The notes below the pieces were generated by a model. The model worked only from the letters and a program-made list of their open reading frames with translations. It was not told the origin of the DNA and searched no databases. A stretch of 14,981 nucleotides of DNA, from the NCBI GenBank assembly GCA_002452815.1, contig DKFM01000024.1, positions 1 to 14,981 on the forward strand. Reading direction: 5' to 3'. Source of the DNA: Rhodobacteraceae bacterium UBA6796. Lineage in GTDB: Bacteria > Pseudomonadota > Alphaproteobacteria > Rhodobacterales > Rhodobacteraceae. Shown here piece after piece: positions 1 through 7,768 of the stretch. A program made the position numbers and the translations under genes. Numbering within the stretch: the stretch's first letter is position 1; each line of letters begins with the position of its first letter.

Positions 1-682
1 CCGTGCGTTGTTCGATCCGTTTCTCGTGCTGGCCCGCGATGATGCGGTGCACATAAATCCCCGGCAGGTGGATGTGATCGGGGTCGAGGCTGCCCACCGG
101 CACGATTTCCTCGACCTCGGCCACGCAGACCCGCCCGCAGGTGGCCGCCGGCACGTTGAAATTGCGCGCCGTCTTGCGGAAGACCAGGTTGCCCGAGGTA
201 TCGGCTTTCCAGGCCTTCACGATCGCCAGATCCATCACGAGGCCGGTTTCGAGGATATAGGTCTCGCCGCCGAAGTCCTTGTGCTCCTTGCCGTCCGCGA
301 TCACCGTGCCGACGCCGGTCTTGGTGTAGAAGCCCGGAATCCCCGCGCCGCCCGCGCGCATCCGCTCGGCCAGCGTGCCCTGCGGGTTGAATTCCAGCTC
401 CAGCTCGCCCGACAGATACTGGCGCATGAATTCCGCATTCTCGCCGACATAGGACGAGATCATCTTCTTGATCTGCCGCGTGTCCAGCAATTTGCCCAGA
501 CCGAACCCGTCAACCCCGCAGTTGTTCGAGGCGATCGTGATGTCCTTCACGCCGCTGGCCACCAGCGCGTCGATCAGCAGTTCAGGAATGCCGCACAGGC
601 CGAACCCGCCTGCCGCCATCGTCATGCCGTCGAACAAAAGCCCATCCAGAGCCTCCGACGCCGTGCCGTAAACCTTCTTCAT
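1..682 (-). CDS. scoA: 3-oxoacid CoA-transferase subunit A (3' end cut by window)
   Basis: Encodes the A subunit of a family I CoA-transferase, which with subunit B moves CoA from succinyl-CoA to acetoacetate or another 3-oxoacid in ketone-body or short-chain acid use in the cytoplasm. The protein begins MKKVYGTASEALDGLLFDG and carries the glycine-rich AGGFGLCGIPE segment near residue 23 and SNNCGVDGFG near residue 51, both characteristic of ScoA/AtoD. About 227 codons are present and family members are about 230-235 residues long, so only a few C-terminal residues are lost at the window edge. The ATG at 682 is preceded on the minus strand by GTGAGGGTT, a good ribosome binding site. The catalytic glutamate of this enzyme class lies in subunit B, normally encoded just downstream and therefore outside the window. 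The exact 3-oxoacid substrate cannot be told from this subunit. Confidence 0.93.
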   Translation of the reverse strand, partial: MKKVYGTASEALDGLLFDGMTMAAGGFGLCGIPELLIDALVASGVKDITIASNNCGVDGFGLGKLLDTRQIKKMISSYVGENAEFMRQYLSGELELEFNPQGTLAERMRAGGAGIPGFYTKTGVGTVIADGKEHKDFGGETYILETGLVMDLAIVKAWKADTSGNLVFRKTARNFNVPAATCGRVCVAEVEEIVPVGSLDPDHIHLPGIYVHRIIAGQHEKRIEQRT

Positions 683-760
683 AACCCTCACTCCCATAGT
701 CATATCGCAAATGTGTGGCGAAGGGGGCGGCCCGAGTCAATTGCCGCATCGCGGCGGGGC

Positions 761-3379
761 TTAGCCGTCGTCTGACCCGGGGGCCGGTTTTGCAGATGCC
801 TTCTTCGGTGCTGCCTTCTTCGCCGCCGGTTTCTTGGCTGCCGGCTTCTTTGCCGTAGCCTTCTTCGCAGGCGCCTTGGTTGCGGCCTTTTTCGGCGCGG
901 CTTTCTTCTTGCCGCCTTTGCTGGCCTTAGCCTCGATCAGCGGCAGCGCCAGCTCCAGCGTCATCGCCTCGGGGTCCTGATCCTTGGGCAGGGTAGCATT
1001 GACCTTGCCCCATTTCACATAGGGGCCATAGCGGCCGGGCATCACCTGCACCGGGCCGCCATCGGGATGCTCGCCCAGCTCTTTCAAGGGCTGGGCGGCT
1101 GCGCCCCGGCCCGGGCCGCGGGCGATCTTCTGCGCCAGAACCTCGACCGCGCGGTTCATGCCGATGGTGAAGACCTCTTCGGCATCGGGCAGGTTGGCGT
1201 AGGTCTTGTTCCATTTCACATAGGGGCCGAAGCGCCCGAGGTTGGTTTCGACCGGCGCGCCGTCTTCGGGGTGGGCCCCCAGTTGCCGCGGCAGCGACAG
1301 CAGTTGCAGCGCGCGCTCCAGATCCAGCGTGTCGGGCGCCCAGCCCTTGGGCAGGCTGGCCCGCGGCGGCTTGGGCTGTTCCTCGGTGGCCTCGCCACGC
1401 TGCACATAGGGGCCGAAACGGCCGATGCGCAGGGTGATAAGATCGCCCCCGTCCTCGCCCAGGATCTTGCCGTCGAGCCCGGCCGTGTCATCGTCGCCTG
1501 GCGCCGAGAGCGGGCGGGTATAGCGGCATTCGGGGTAATTGCCGCAGCCGATGAAGGCCCCGCCCGAGCGCGCGGTTTTCAGATGCAGACGCCCGGTGCC
1601 ACAGGTCGGGCAGGCGCGCGGGTCGCTGCCGTCGGGGCGCGGCGGGTAAAGATGCGGGGCCAGAACCTCGTCGATCTTGTCCAGCACCTCGCCGATGCGC
1701 AGATCGGCGGTCTCGCCCAGGGCGGCCGAGAAATCGCGCCAGAACCGTGCCAGCACATCCTTGTAATCACGCGACCCGGCCGAGATGTCGTCGAGCTGAT
1801 CTTCCAGATCGGCGGTGAAATCATATTCGACATAGCGGCGGAAATAATTGCTCAGGAAGGCCGTCACCAGCCGCCCGGTGTCTTCGGGGATCAGGCGGTT
1901 CTTGTCCTTGCGGACATAGCCGCGGTCCTGAATCGTGGTCACGATCGAGGCATAGGTCGAGGGCCGGCCGATGCCCAGCTCTTCCATCCGTTTCACTAGT
2001 GTCGCCTCGGTATAGCGCGGCGGCGGCTGGGTGAAATGCTGCTCGGGGGTGATCTGGCCCTTCTTGGCCGCCTCTCCCTGCATGATCTGCGGCAGGCGGG
2101 CGCCGTCTTCGCCCTCGTCATCGTCGCGGCCCTGATCGTAGATCTTGAGGAAGCCGTCGAAGGTCACGACCTGGCCGGTCGCGCGCAGTTCCACTTCGCC
2201 ATCGGTCGAGCCCACGTCGACCGTTGTGCGTTCCATCACCGCCCCTGCCATTTGGCTGGCCAGCGTGCGCTTCCAGATCAGGTCATACAATTTCGCCTGA
2301 TCGTCAGCGAGTTTCAGCGCCTCGGGGCCAGCCGCCATATCGGTGGGGCGGATGCATTCGTGGGCTTCCTGCGCGTTCTTGGCCTTGTTTTTATAGATCC
2401 GCGGCGTCTCGGGCACATATTTCGCGCCGAAGCGGGACGCGATCTCGGCGCGCGCGGCGGTCACCGCCTCGGGGGCCATGTCGATGCCGTCGGTCCGCAT
2501 ATAGGTGATGTGCCCGGCCTCATACAGTCGCTGCGCCGCCGACATGCAGGCCTTGGCGCCCATGCCGAATTTGCGGCTGGCTTCCTGCTGCAGGGTCGAG
2601 GTCATGAAGGGCGGGTAGGGGTTGCGGGTCGCGGGCTTGGCCTCGACCGATTTCACCACCAGATCGCGCGAGGTCACCGCCTGCACCGCCAGTTCGGCAT
2701 CGGTCGCGGTCTTCAGATCGAACTTGTCGAGCTTCTTGCCGCCCAGAACCGTCAGCCGGGCGGTGAAGGTCTGGCCGCGCGGTGTGGTCAGCTCGGCGGT
2801 CACGGTCCAGTATTCACGGGCCTTGAAGGCCTCGATCTCCATCTCGCGCTCGACGATCAGGCGCAGGCAGACCGATTGCACGCGCCCGGCCGATTTCGCA
2901 CCGGGCAGCTTGCGCCACAGCACCGGCGACAGGTTGAACCCCACCAGATAATCCAGCGCGCGGCGCGCGAGGTAAGCTTCGACCAGCGCGGTGTCGACCT
3001 GACGGGGGTGTTTCATCGCCTCGGTGATCGCCGGTTTGGTGATCGCGTTGAAGGTCACGCGGCTGACCTTCTTGCCCTTCAGCTTCTTTTCCAGCGCCTG
3101 TTCCAGGTGCCAGGAAATCGCCTCTCCCTCGCGATCGGGGTCGGTTGCGAGGATCAGTTCGTCATCATGCGCCAGCGCGTCGGTGATCGCCTTGATATGC
3201 TTCTTGGAATCGCTCGCGACTTCCCATTTCATCGCGAAATCGGTTTCGGGGTCGACCGAGCCATCCTTGGGCGGCAGGTCGCGGACATGTCCGAAGGACG
3301 CCAGAACCGTGTAATCCGAACCCAGATATTTGTTGATTGTCTTGGCCTTGGCGGGAGATTCGACAACGACAACGGCCAT
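761..3379 (-). CDS. topA: DNA topoisomerase I (type IA)
   Basis: Relaxes negative supercoils by transient cleavage of one strand. The 872-residue protein has an N-terminal TOPRIM domain (about residues 1-115) with glutamate 7 and the metal-binding DPDREGE at 80-86. The catalytic tyrosine is residue 293 in ITYMRTDG, and the type IA core runs to about residue 580. The C-terminal region has one four-cysteine zinc ribbon (C590, C593, C612, C618), then three G-R-F/Y-G-P-Y-V repeats (653-659, 715-721, 782-788) and a lysine/alanine tail from about 818. This C-terminal plan is usual in alphaproteobacteria and differs from Escherichia coli TopA. The ATG at 3379 follows an AGAGGAAG ribosome binding site and the start MAVVVVESPAKAKTI fits the family. 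A plausible sigma-70 promoter lies 40-70 bases upstream. Downstream, 78 bases separate it from the unrelated CoA-transferase gene. Confidence 0.98.
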   Translation of the reverse strand: MAVVVVESPAKAKTINKYLGSDYTVLASFGHVRDLPPKDGSVDPETDFAMKWEVASDSKKHIKAITDALAHDDELILATDPDREGEAISWHLEQALEKKLKGKKVSRVTFNAITKPAITEAMKHPRQVDTALVEAYLARRALDYLVGFNLSPVLWRKLPGAKSAGRVQSVCLRLIVEREMEIEAFKAREYWTVTAELTTPRGQTFTARLTVLGGKKLDKFDLKTATDAELAVQAVTSRDLVVKSVEAKPATRNPYPPFMTSTLQQEASRKFGMGAKACMSAAQRLYEAGHITYMRTDGIDMAPEAVTAARAEIASRFGAKYVPETPRIYKNKAKNAQEAHECIRPTDMAAGPEALKLADDQAKLYDLIWKRTLASQMAGAVMERTTVDVGSTDGEVELRATGQVVTFDGFLKIYDQGRDDDEGEDGARLPQIMQGEAAKKGQITPEQHFTQPPPRYTEATLVKRMEELGIGRPSTYASIVTTIQDRGYVRKDKNRLIPEDTGRLVTAFLSNYFRRYVEYDFTADLEDQLDDISAGSRDYKDVLARFWRDFSAALGETADLRIGEVLDKIDEVLAPHLYPPRPDGSDPRACPTCGTGRLHLKTARSGGAFIGCGNYPECRYTRPLSAPGDDDTAGLDGKILGEDGGDLITLRIGRFGPYVQRGEATEEQPKPPRASLPKGWAPDTLDLERALQLLSLPRQLGAHPEDGAPVETNLGRFGPYVKWNKTYANLPDAEEVFTIGMNRAVEVLAQKIARGPGRGAAAQPLKELGEHPDGGPVQVMPGRYGPYVKWGKVNATLPKDQDPEAMTLELALPLIEAKASKGGKKKAAPKKAATKAPAKKATAKKPAAKKPAAKKAAPKKASAKPAPGSDDG
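782..928 (-). repeat. Low-complexity Lys/Ala repeat at the 3' end of topA
   Basis: This stretch encodes the last 50 or so residues of TopA as imperfect AAKK/PAKK units, so the plus strand shows repeated CTTCTT/GCC triplets. The positively charged tail is expected to be disordered and to bind DNA, as lysine-rich tails of other alphaproteobacterial and actinobacterial topoisomerases do. Such repeats tend to change length between strains. Confidence 0.85.
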
Positions 3380-3419
3380 GACTTCCTCTTCACTTCACGC
3401 GCTAATGCTTTGGCCGGGC

Positions 3420-3448
3420 AACATGTGGGGCAAGTCCCCGCTTGTCAA
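3420..3448 (-). promoter_or_regulatory. Candidate sigma-70 promoter of topA
   Basis: On the minus strand a perfect -35 hexamer TTGACA (3443-3448) is followed by a 17-base spacer and CATGTT (3420-3425) as the -10. Transcription would start near 3413, giving a leader of about 34 bases to the topA ATG at 3379. The spacer itself holds a small inverted repeat, GGGG and CCCC arms at 3427-3439. The -10 matches only 3 of 6 consensus bases. Confidence 0.5.
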
Positions 3449-3468
3449 TGCGCCGCGCATGCCCCCGA

Positions 3469-3497
3469 TTGCCAGAGGGCGTTGGCGCGGCCATGAT
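3469..3497 (+). promoter_or_regulatory. Candidate promoter of the small exported-protein gene
   Basis: TTGCCA at 3469-3474, a 17-base spacer and CATGAT at 3492-3497 match 5 of 6 and 4 of 6 bases of the sigma-70 hexamers. The predicted start near 3504 leaves about 20 bases before the ATG at 3525, which just fits the AAAGGGGG ribosome binding site at 3511-3518. It lies close to the divergent topA promoter, so the two could influence each other. Confidence 0.4.
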
Positions 3498-3524
3498 GGG
3501 ACAAAGTGAAAAAGGGGGTATGGA

Positions 3525-3974
3525 ATGCGGCGGATGATCCTTGCGGGGTTGATGATCTTGTTTCCGGTGATGGCCGGGGCGCAGGGCTGGTCCACGCCCG
3601 AACGCGGCAGCGCGCTGCGGGCCGATCTGATGGACGCGCTGCGCCCGATGGTGGAATGGGAACTGGGCGCGCCCGTCGAATTCGTGATCCACGATCTGCG
3701 GGTGGCGGGCGATCGCGCCTTTGCCATGCTCGAGGCGCAGCGCCCGGGGGGACAACCCATCAACATGTGGGCAACGCCGATGGTGCAGCGCGGCACCTTC
3801 GACCCCGAACTGATTGACACCCCGCATATAGAGGTGTTCTGGCGCAAATCCGGGCGGATGTGGGCGGCTGTGCACTGGGCCATCGGCGCGACCGATGTCT
3901 GGTATCAGTATGAACCGATCTGTGCCGAATATGGCGCGCTGATCCCCGAGGTTTGCGCCGGGCTTTATCGTTGA
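3525..3974 (+). CDS. Small exported protein of unknown function
   Basis: This 149-residue protein starts with a clear Sec signal peptide: MRRM, a hydrophobic stretch, then AGA before Q20, so cleavage after A19 is likely and the mature protein has about 130 residues in the periplasm. No catalytic motif is recognised. Features are a charged helical segment (RGSALRADLMDALRPMVEWE, residues 27-46), a PVEFVIHDLRV strand at 50-60, tryptophans at 107, 113, 118 and 126, and two cysteines near the end (C133, C144) that could form a disulfide. I have the impression that similar exported proteins occur in other proteobacteria, but I cannot name a family. The AAAGGGGG ribosome binding site and the signal peptide support the start. 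It is encoded opposite to its neighbours, between topA and dprA, and its stop lies 3 bases from the dprA stop. Confidence 0.85.
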   Translation: MRRMILAGLMILFPVMAGAQGWSTPERGSALRADLMDALRPMVEWELGAPVEFVIHDLRVAGDRAFAMLEAQRPGGQPINMWATPMVQRGTFDPELIDTPHIEVFWRKSGRMWAAVHWAIGATDVWYQYEPICAEYGALIPEVCAGLYR

Positions 3975-3977
3975 GCC

Positions 3978-5120
3978 TCAGGCGATGCGGCTGAGCAATC
4001 CGCCGGCGTGGCGCTGCACTTTGCCCTCCATCTCCAGATCCAGCAGGGGGCCAGCCAGTGCCGCGGCATCCAGCCCCAGATCGCGGATGATCTGATCCTC
4101 TGGCGTCGGGCTGGGCCCAAGCGCGTTGAGAACCTGCTGGGCGATATCGTCGGGCATCGCGTTCTGGCGCGGCGCGGCGGGGGCGGGCGGATCGGTGGCC
4201 GTGACAGCCTGCGCCCGGGGCGCGGGCGCCAGACCCAGCGTTTCCAGTACATCCTCGGCGCCGCGCACCAGGACCGCGCCGTCGCGGATCAGCATGTTGC
4301 ACCCCCAGGCGCGCCCATCCATCGGATGACCCGGCACCGCCATCACCTCGCGCCCCTGATCGAGTGCATCTTTCGCGGTCAGCAGGCTGCCCGAGCGGGC
4401 GGCGGCTTCGACCACAACCACGGCGCGGGACAGCCCCGAGATGATGCGGTTGCGCTGCGGGAAATGCTGCGCCTTGGGTGCCATGCCGGGGGGCTGTTCG
4501 GACAGGCGCAGGCCGCGCTCTGCGATCTGGCGCGCCAGATCGGCGTTTTCCAGCGGATAGATCACGTCGATACCGCCCGCCTGCACGCCGATTGTGCCGC
4601 TGGTCAGGGCCGCGCGATGCGCCTCGGCGTCGATCCCGCGCGCTAGGCCCGACACCACGGTGACCCCCGCCGCGCCCAGGCCCTCGGCCAGGCGGCGCGC
4701 CATCCGCAGCCCCAGTGACGAGGCATTGCGCGCCCCCACCAGTGCCACGCGCGGGCGCGCCAGCAACGCCAGATCGCCCACGGCCCAAAGCACGGCGGGC
4801 GCATCGCTGATTTCGGCCAGATCGGCGGGGTAGTCGGGCGAACCGGCACAGATCAGCCGCGCGCCCGCGCGTTGCCCGGCCTTCAATTCCGCCAGCGCGA
4901 CGCCTTCAGGGCAGATCTGATAATCCTGCGCGCCTGCGGCCCGGGCCACTTCCGGCAGGGCGTCCAGCGCGGCTTGCGCCGTGCCATGTTCGGCCATTAA
5001 ACGGTGAAACGTGCTGGGGCCCACGCGACGAGAGCGAATAAGGCGAAGAACCGAAAGTTCATCTTCTTCCGTGGTGGGTGGGGTGAAGGGGGTGGGGTAA
5101 GAAAACAAACGCGTTTTCAT
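3978..5120 (-). CDS. dprA: DNA-processing protein DprA
   Basis: Cytoplasmic protein that binds incoming single-stranded DNA and loads RecA. In Rhodobacter capsulatus it is needed for cells to incorporate gene transfer agent DNA. The 380-residue protein has an N-terminal helical region (RSRRVGPSTFHRLMAEHG, about 29-46), the Rossmann-like DprA core (about 90-295) with GARNASSLG at 129-137, SGLARGID at 157-164, AGGIDVIYP at 181-189, FPQRNRIISGLS at 220-231 and SGSLLTAKDALDQGR at 243-257, and a C-terminal winged-helix-like DML1 domain (about 323-380). An in-frame ATG exists upstream at 5252, but the ATG at 5120 has a strong AGGCGGAGG ribosome binding site and starts where the family does, so I chose it. 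It is convergent with the exported-protein gene with a 3-base gap. A CtrA-like box lies 44 bases upstream. Confidence 0.96.
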   Translation of the reverse strand: MKTRLFSYPTPFTPPTTEEDELSVLRLIRSRRVGPSTFHRLMAEHGTAQAALDALPEVARAAGAQDYQICPEGVALAELKAGQRAGARLICAGSPDYPADLAEISDAPAVLWAVGDLALLARPRVALVGARNASSLGLRMARRLAEGLGAAGVTVVSGLARGIDAEAHRAALTSGTIGVQAGGIDVIYPLENADLARQIAERGLRLSEQPPGMAPKAQHFPQRNRIISGLSRAVVVVEAAARSGSLLTAKDALDQGREVMAVPGHPMDGRAWGCNMLIRDGAVLVRGAEDVLETLGLAPAPRAQAVTATDPPAPAAPRQNAMPDDIAQQVLNALGPSPTPEDQIIRDLGLDAAALAGPLLDLEMEGKVQRHAGGLLSRIA

Positions 5121-5158
5121 CCGATCCTCCGCCTCATTCGCCCCCTCTTTTTGCAACC

Positions 5159-5179
5159 TTAACGTTAATAATTGGTTAC
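5159..5179 (-). promoter_or_regulatory. CtrA-like box and TTAACGTTAA palindrome upstream of dprA
   Basis: Read on the minus strand, 5179-5164 is GTAA, seven bases, then TTAAC. This is one mismatch from the alphaproteobacterial CtrA consensus TTAA-N7-TTAAC. The TTAAC is also part of a perfect 10-base palindrome TTAACGTTAA at 5159-5168. The box edge is 44 bases from the dprA ATG, which would place it at about -35 of a promoter with a short leader. CtrA control of dprA and other DNA-uptake genes is known in Rhodobacter capsulatus. Whether this site is bound is inference. AT-rich motifs are rare in this GC-rich DNA, which adds weight. Confidence 0.5.
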
Positions 5180-5205
5180 CGCGCATATGATTCGTACGGG
5201 TTTTC

Positions 5206-5219
5206 GGAAATATATTTCC
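5206..5219. repeat. Perfect 14-base palindrome GGAAATATATTTCC
   Basis: Bases 5206-5219 read identically on both strands. The palindrome lies 86-99 bases upstream of the dprA start, in an AT-rich stretch (about 5150-5220) that stands out from the GC-rich surroundings. It could be a regulator binding site or a small cruciform. I do not recognise it as the LexA (GTTC-N7-GTTC) or FnrL (TTGAT-N4-ATCAA) pattern. Confidence 0.6.
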
Positions 5220-5234
5220 ATCAGGGGGCACGGC

Positions 5235-5262
5235 CGGCCGGGGCTTCGCCACGTCCCGGCCG
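5235..5262 (-). terminator. Strong hairpin downstream of tldD, no U-tract
   Basis: Arms CGGCCGGGGC (5235-5244) and GTCCCGGCCG (5253-5262) pair over 10 positions with an 8-base loop. One pair is G-T on the plus strand and an A-C mismatch in the minus-strand RNA. It begins 24 bases beyond the tldD stop at 5287. No run of U follows, so it may end or protect the tldD transcript without being a classical intrinsic terminator. Confidence 0.4.
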
Positions 5263-5286
5263 ATCTGGTTAAGGACGCGCCCGATC

Positions 5287-6708
<1,422 letters not shown>

Positions 6709-6734
6709 GGCACTTCCTTCTCCGGCGGCGTCCC

Positions 6735-6754
6735 AAAAAGCGACAGAGTGTCGC
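6735..6754 (-). terminator. Terminator-shaped hairpin with U5 in the tldD leader region
   Basis: On the minus strand GCGACA, loop CTC and TGTCGC form a 6-base-pair stem directly followed by five T (6739-6735). This is an intrinsic terminator shape located 27 bases before the tldD ATG. On the plus strand the same hairpin is followed by AGCTTTT. It could attenuate tldD transcription, stop readthrough from the right, or simply be an operator for a dimeric regulator. Confidence 0.45.
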
Positions 6755-6759
6755 AGCTT

Positions 6760-6787
6760 TTGCTTGTCGGACCCAAATGAATATGTT
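6760..6787 (+). promoter_or_regulatory. Candidate promoter of the ctaC cluster
   Basis: TTGCTT (6760-6765), a 16-base spacer and TATGTT (6782-6787) give a sigma-70-like arrangement. The expected start is near 6794, leaving a leader of about 85 bases. The leader holds a small GCGGC/GCCGC hairpin (6843-6859) just ahead of the GGGAGAGAG ribosome binding site. The hexamers are weak matches, and alphaproteobacterial promoters are hard to call by eye. Confidence 0.3.
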
Positions 6788-6804
6788 TTCCATAGGAATA
6801 CATA
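6782..6804. promoter_or_regulatory. Operator-like inverted repeat in the ctaC promoter region
   Basis: Arms TATGTTTTCC (6782-6791) and GGAATACATA (6795-6804) are complementary at 9 of 10 positions around a 3-base centre. The repeat overlaps the candidate -10 of ctaC, where a bound repressor would block transcription. It does not fit the FnrL pattern or the PpsR spacing (TGT-N12-ACA), and I cannot name the regulator. Confidence 0.45.
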
Positions 6805-6879
6805 CAGCGCCAAGAGGTGAAGGGAAGCACAGCTTTGCGCTGGCGGCAGGGAGAGCCGCATCAGGGAGAGAGAATTCGA

Positions 6880-7746
6880 ATGCGCTTTGCGTCTATCCGC
6901 TGCGGTTTCGCGGCCGCTTTCACGTCGGCATTCGTTGCCGGTCAGGTTCACGCCCAGGACATGATCAAGGGTCTGCCGGTGATCGGCAAACCGCATGCGC
7001 AGGGCGTGGGTTTTCAGCCCGCCTCGTCGGAACTGGCGCATGACCAGCAATGGCTGGACCATATGCTTCTGACGATCATCACGGTAATTACGTTGTTCGT
7101 GGTGGCGCTGCTGATCTATGTGATCGTGCGCTACAACAGCCGGGCCAACCCGACGCCGTCGCGGTTCACCCACAACACGCCGCTGGAAATTGCCTGGACC
7201 ATCGTGCCGATCCTGATCCTGGTGGTGGTGGGGGCGTTTTCGCTGCCCACGCTGTGGAAGCAGCAGGAAATTCCCAAGGGCGATATCGTCATCAAGGTCA
7301 CCGGCTATCAGTGGTATTGGGGTTATGAATACCCGGATGAAGGCGTCAGCTTCGATGCGCTGATGCTGGCCAAGGAAGACCTGGCCGAGCATGGCTATGC
7401 CCCTGACGAATATCTGCTGGCGACCGACAATGCCGTGGTGGTGCCGGTGGGCAAGACCATCGTGATGCAGGTGACCGGCGCCGATGTGATCCATTCCTGG
7501 GCGCTGCCGGCGTTCGCGGTCAAGCAGGACGGCGTGCCGGGGCGGATCGCGCAGCTGTGGTTCAATGCCGACAAGGAAGGCGTCTATTTCGGCCAGTGTT
7601 CCGAACTGTGCGGGCAGGCGCATGCCTATATGCCGATCGTGGTCAAGGTCGTCTCGGACGAGGTCTATGCCCAGTGGCTCGACCGCGCCAAGAACGGCTT
7701 TGCCGCGCTGGACACGCCCGCGCCGGTGAAGGTCGCGTCGAACTGA
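6880..7746 (+). CDS. ctaC: Cytochrome c oxidase subunit II (aa3 type)
   Basis: Subunit II of the aa3 cytochrome c oxidase, which takes electrons from cytochrome c into the binuclear CuA centre on the periplasmic side. The 288-residue precursor has a signal peptide ending VHA before Q26 and two transmembrane helices (about 62-85 and 104-124). Next comes the aromatic [11 protein letters not shown] segment (142-152) that passes electrons to subunit I, and then the CuA domain with H205, C240, E242, C244, H248 and M251, so all ligands are present. An in-frame ATG at 6817 would add 21 residues. I chose 6880 because of its GGGAGAGAG ribosome binding site and because the signal peptide starts there. 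It is the first gene of the oxidase cluster, 22 bases ahead of ctaB. Subunit I (ctaD) is not in the window. Confidence 0.98.
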   Translation: MRFASIRCGFAAAFTSAFVAGQVHAQDMIKGLPVIGKPHAQGVGFQPASSELAHDQQWLDHMLLTIITVITLFVVALLIYVIVRYNSRANPTPSRFTHNTPLEIAWTIVPILILVVVGAFSLPTLWKQQEIPKGDIVIKVTGYQWYWGYEYPDEGVSFDALMLAKEDLAEHGYAPDEYLLATDNAVVVPVGKTIVMQVTGADVIHSWALPAFAVKQDGVPGRIAQLWFNADKEGVYFGQCSELCGQAHAYMPIVVKVVSDEVYAQWLDRAKNGFAALDTPAPVKVASN

Positions 7747-7768
7747 CGGCGTGCCGGGGAGGGCAGCG

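Noticed and set aside
735..740. TTGACT on the minus strand as a -35 for the CoA-transferase gene
   Set aside because: No convincing -10 is found at 16-18 bases; the hexamer alone is too weak to call a promoter.
743..755. Hairpin GCCGC-GAT-GCGGC just after the topA stop, followed by AATT on the minus strand
   Set aside because: The stem is only 5 base pairs and there is no real U-tract, so I do not call it a terminator.
2036..3496. Long plus-strand open frame antisense to topA
   Set aside because: High-GC genes with strong third-position bias give long open frames on the opposite strand; the product is arginine/histidine-rich with no domain, and topA is certain.
5121..5252. Longer dprA start at 5252 giving 44 extra residues
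   Set aside because: The extension would run over the AT-rich regulatory-looking region, has no family match, and the ATG at 5120 has a much better ribosome binding site.
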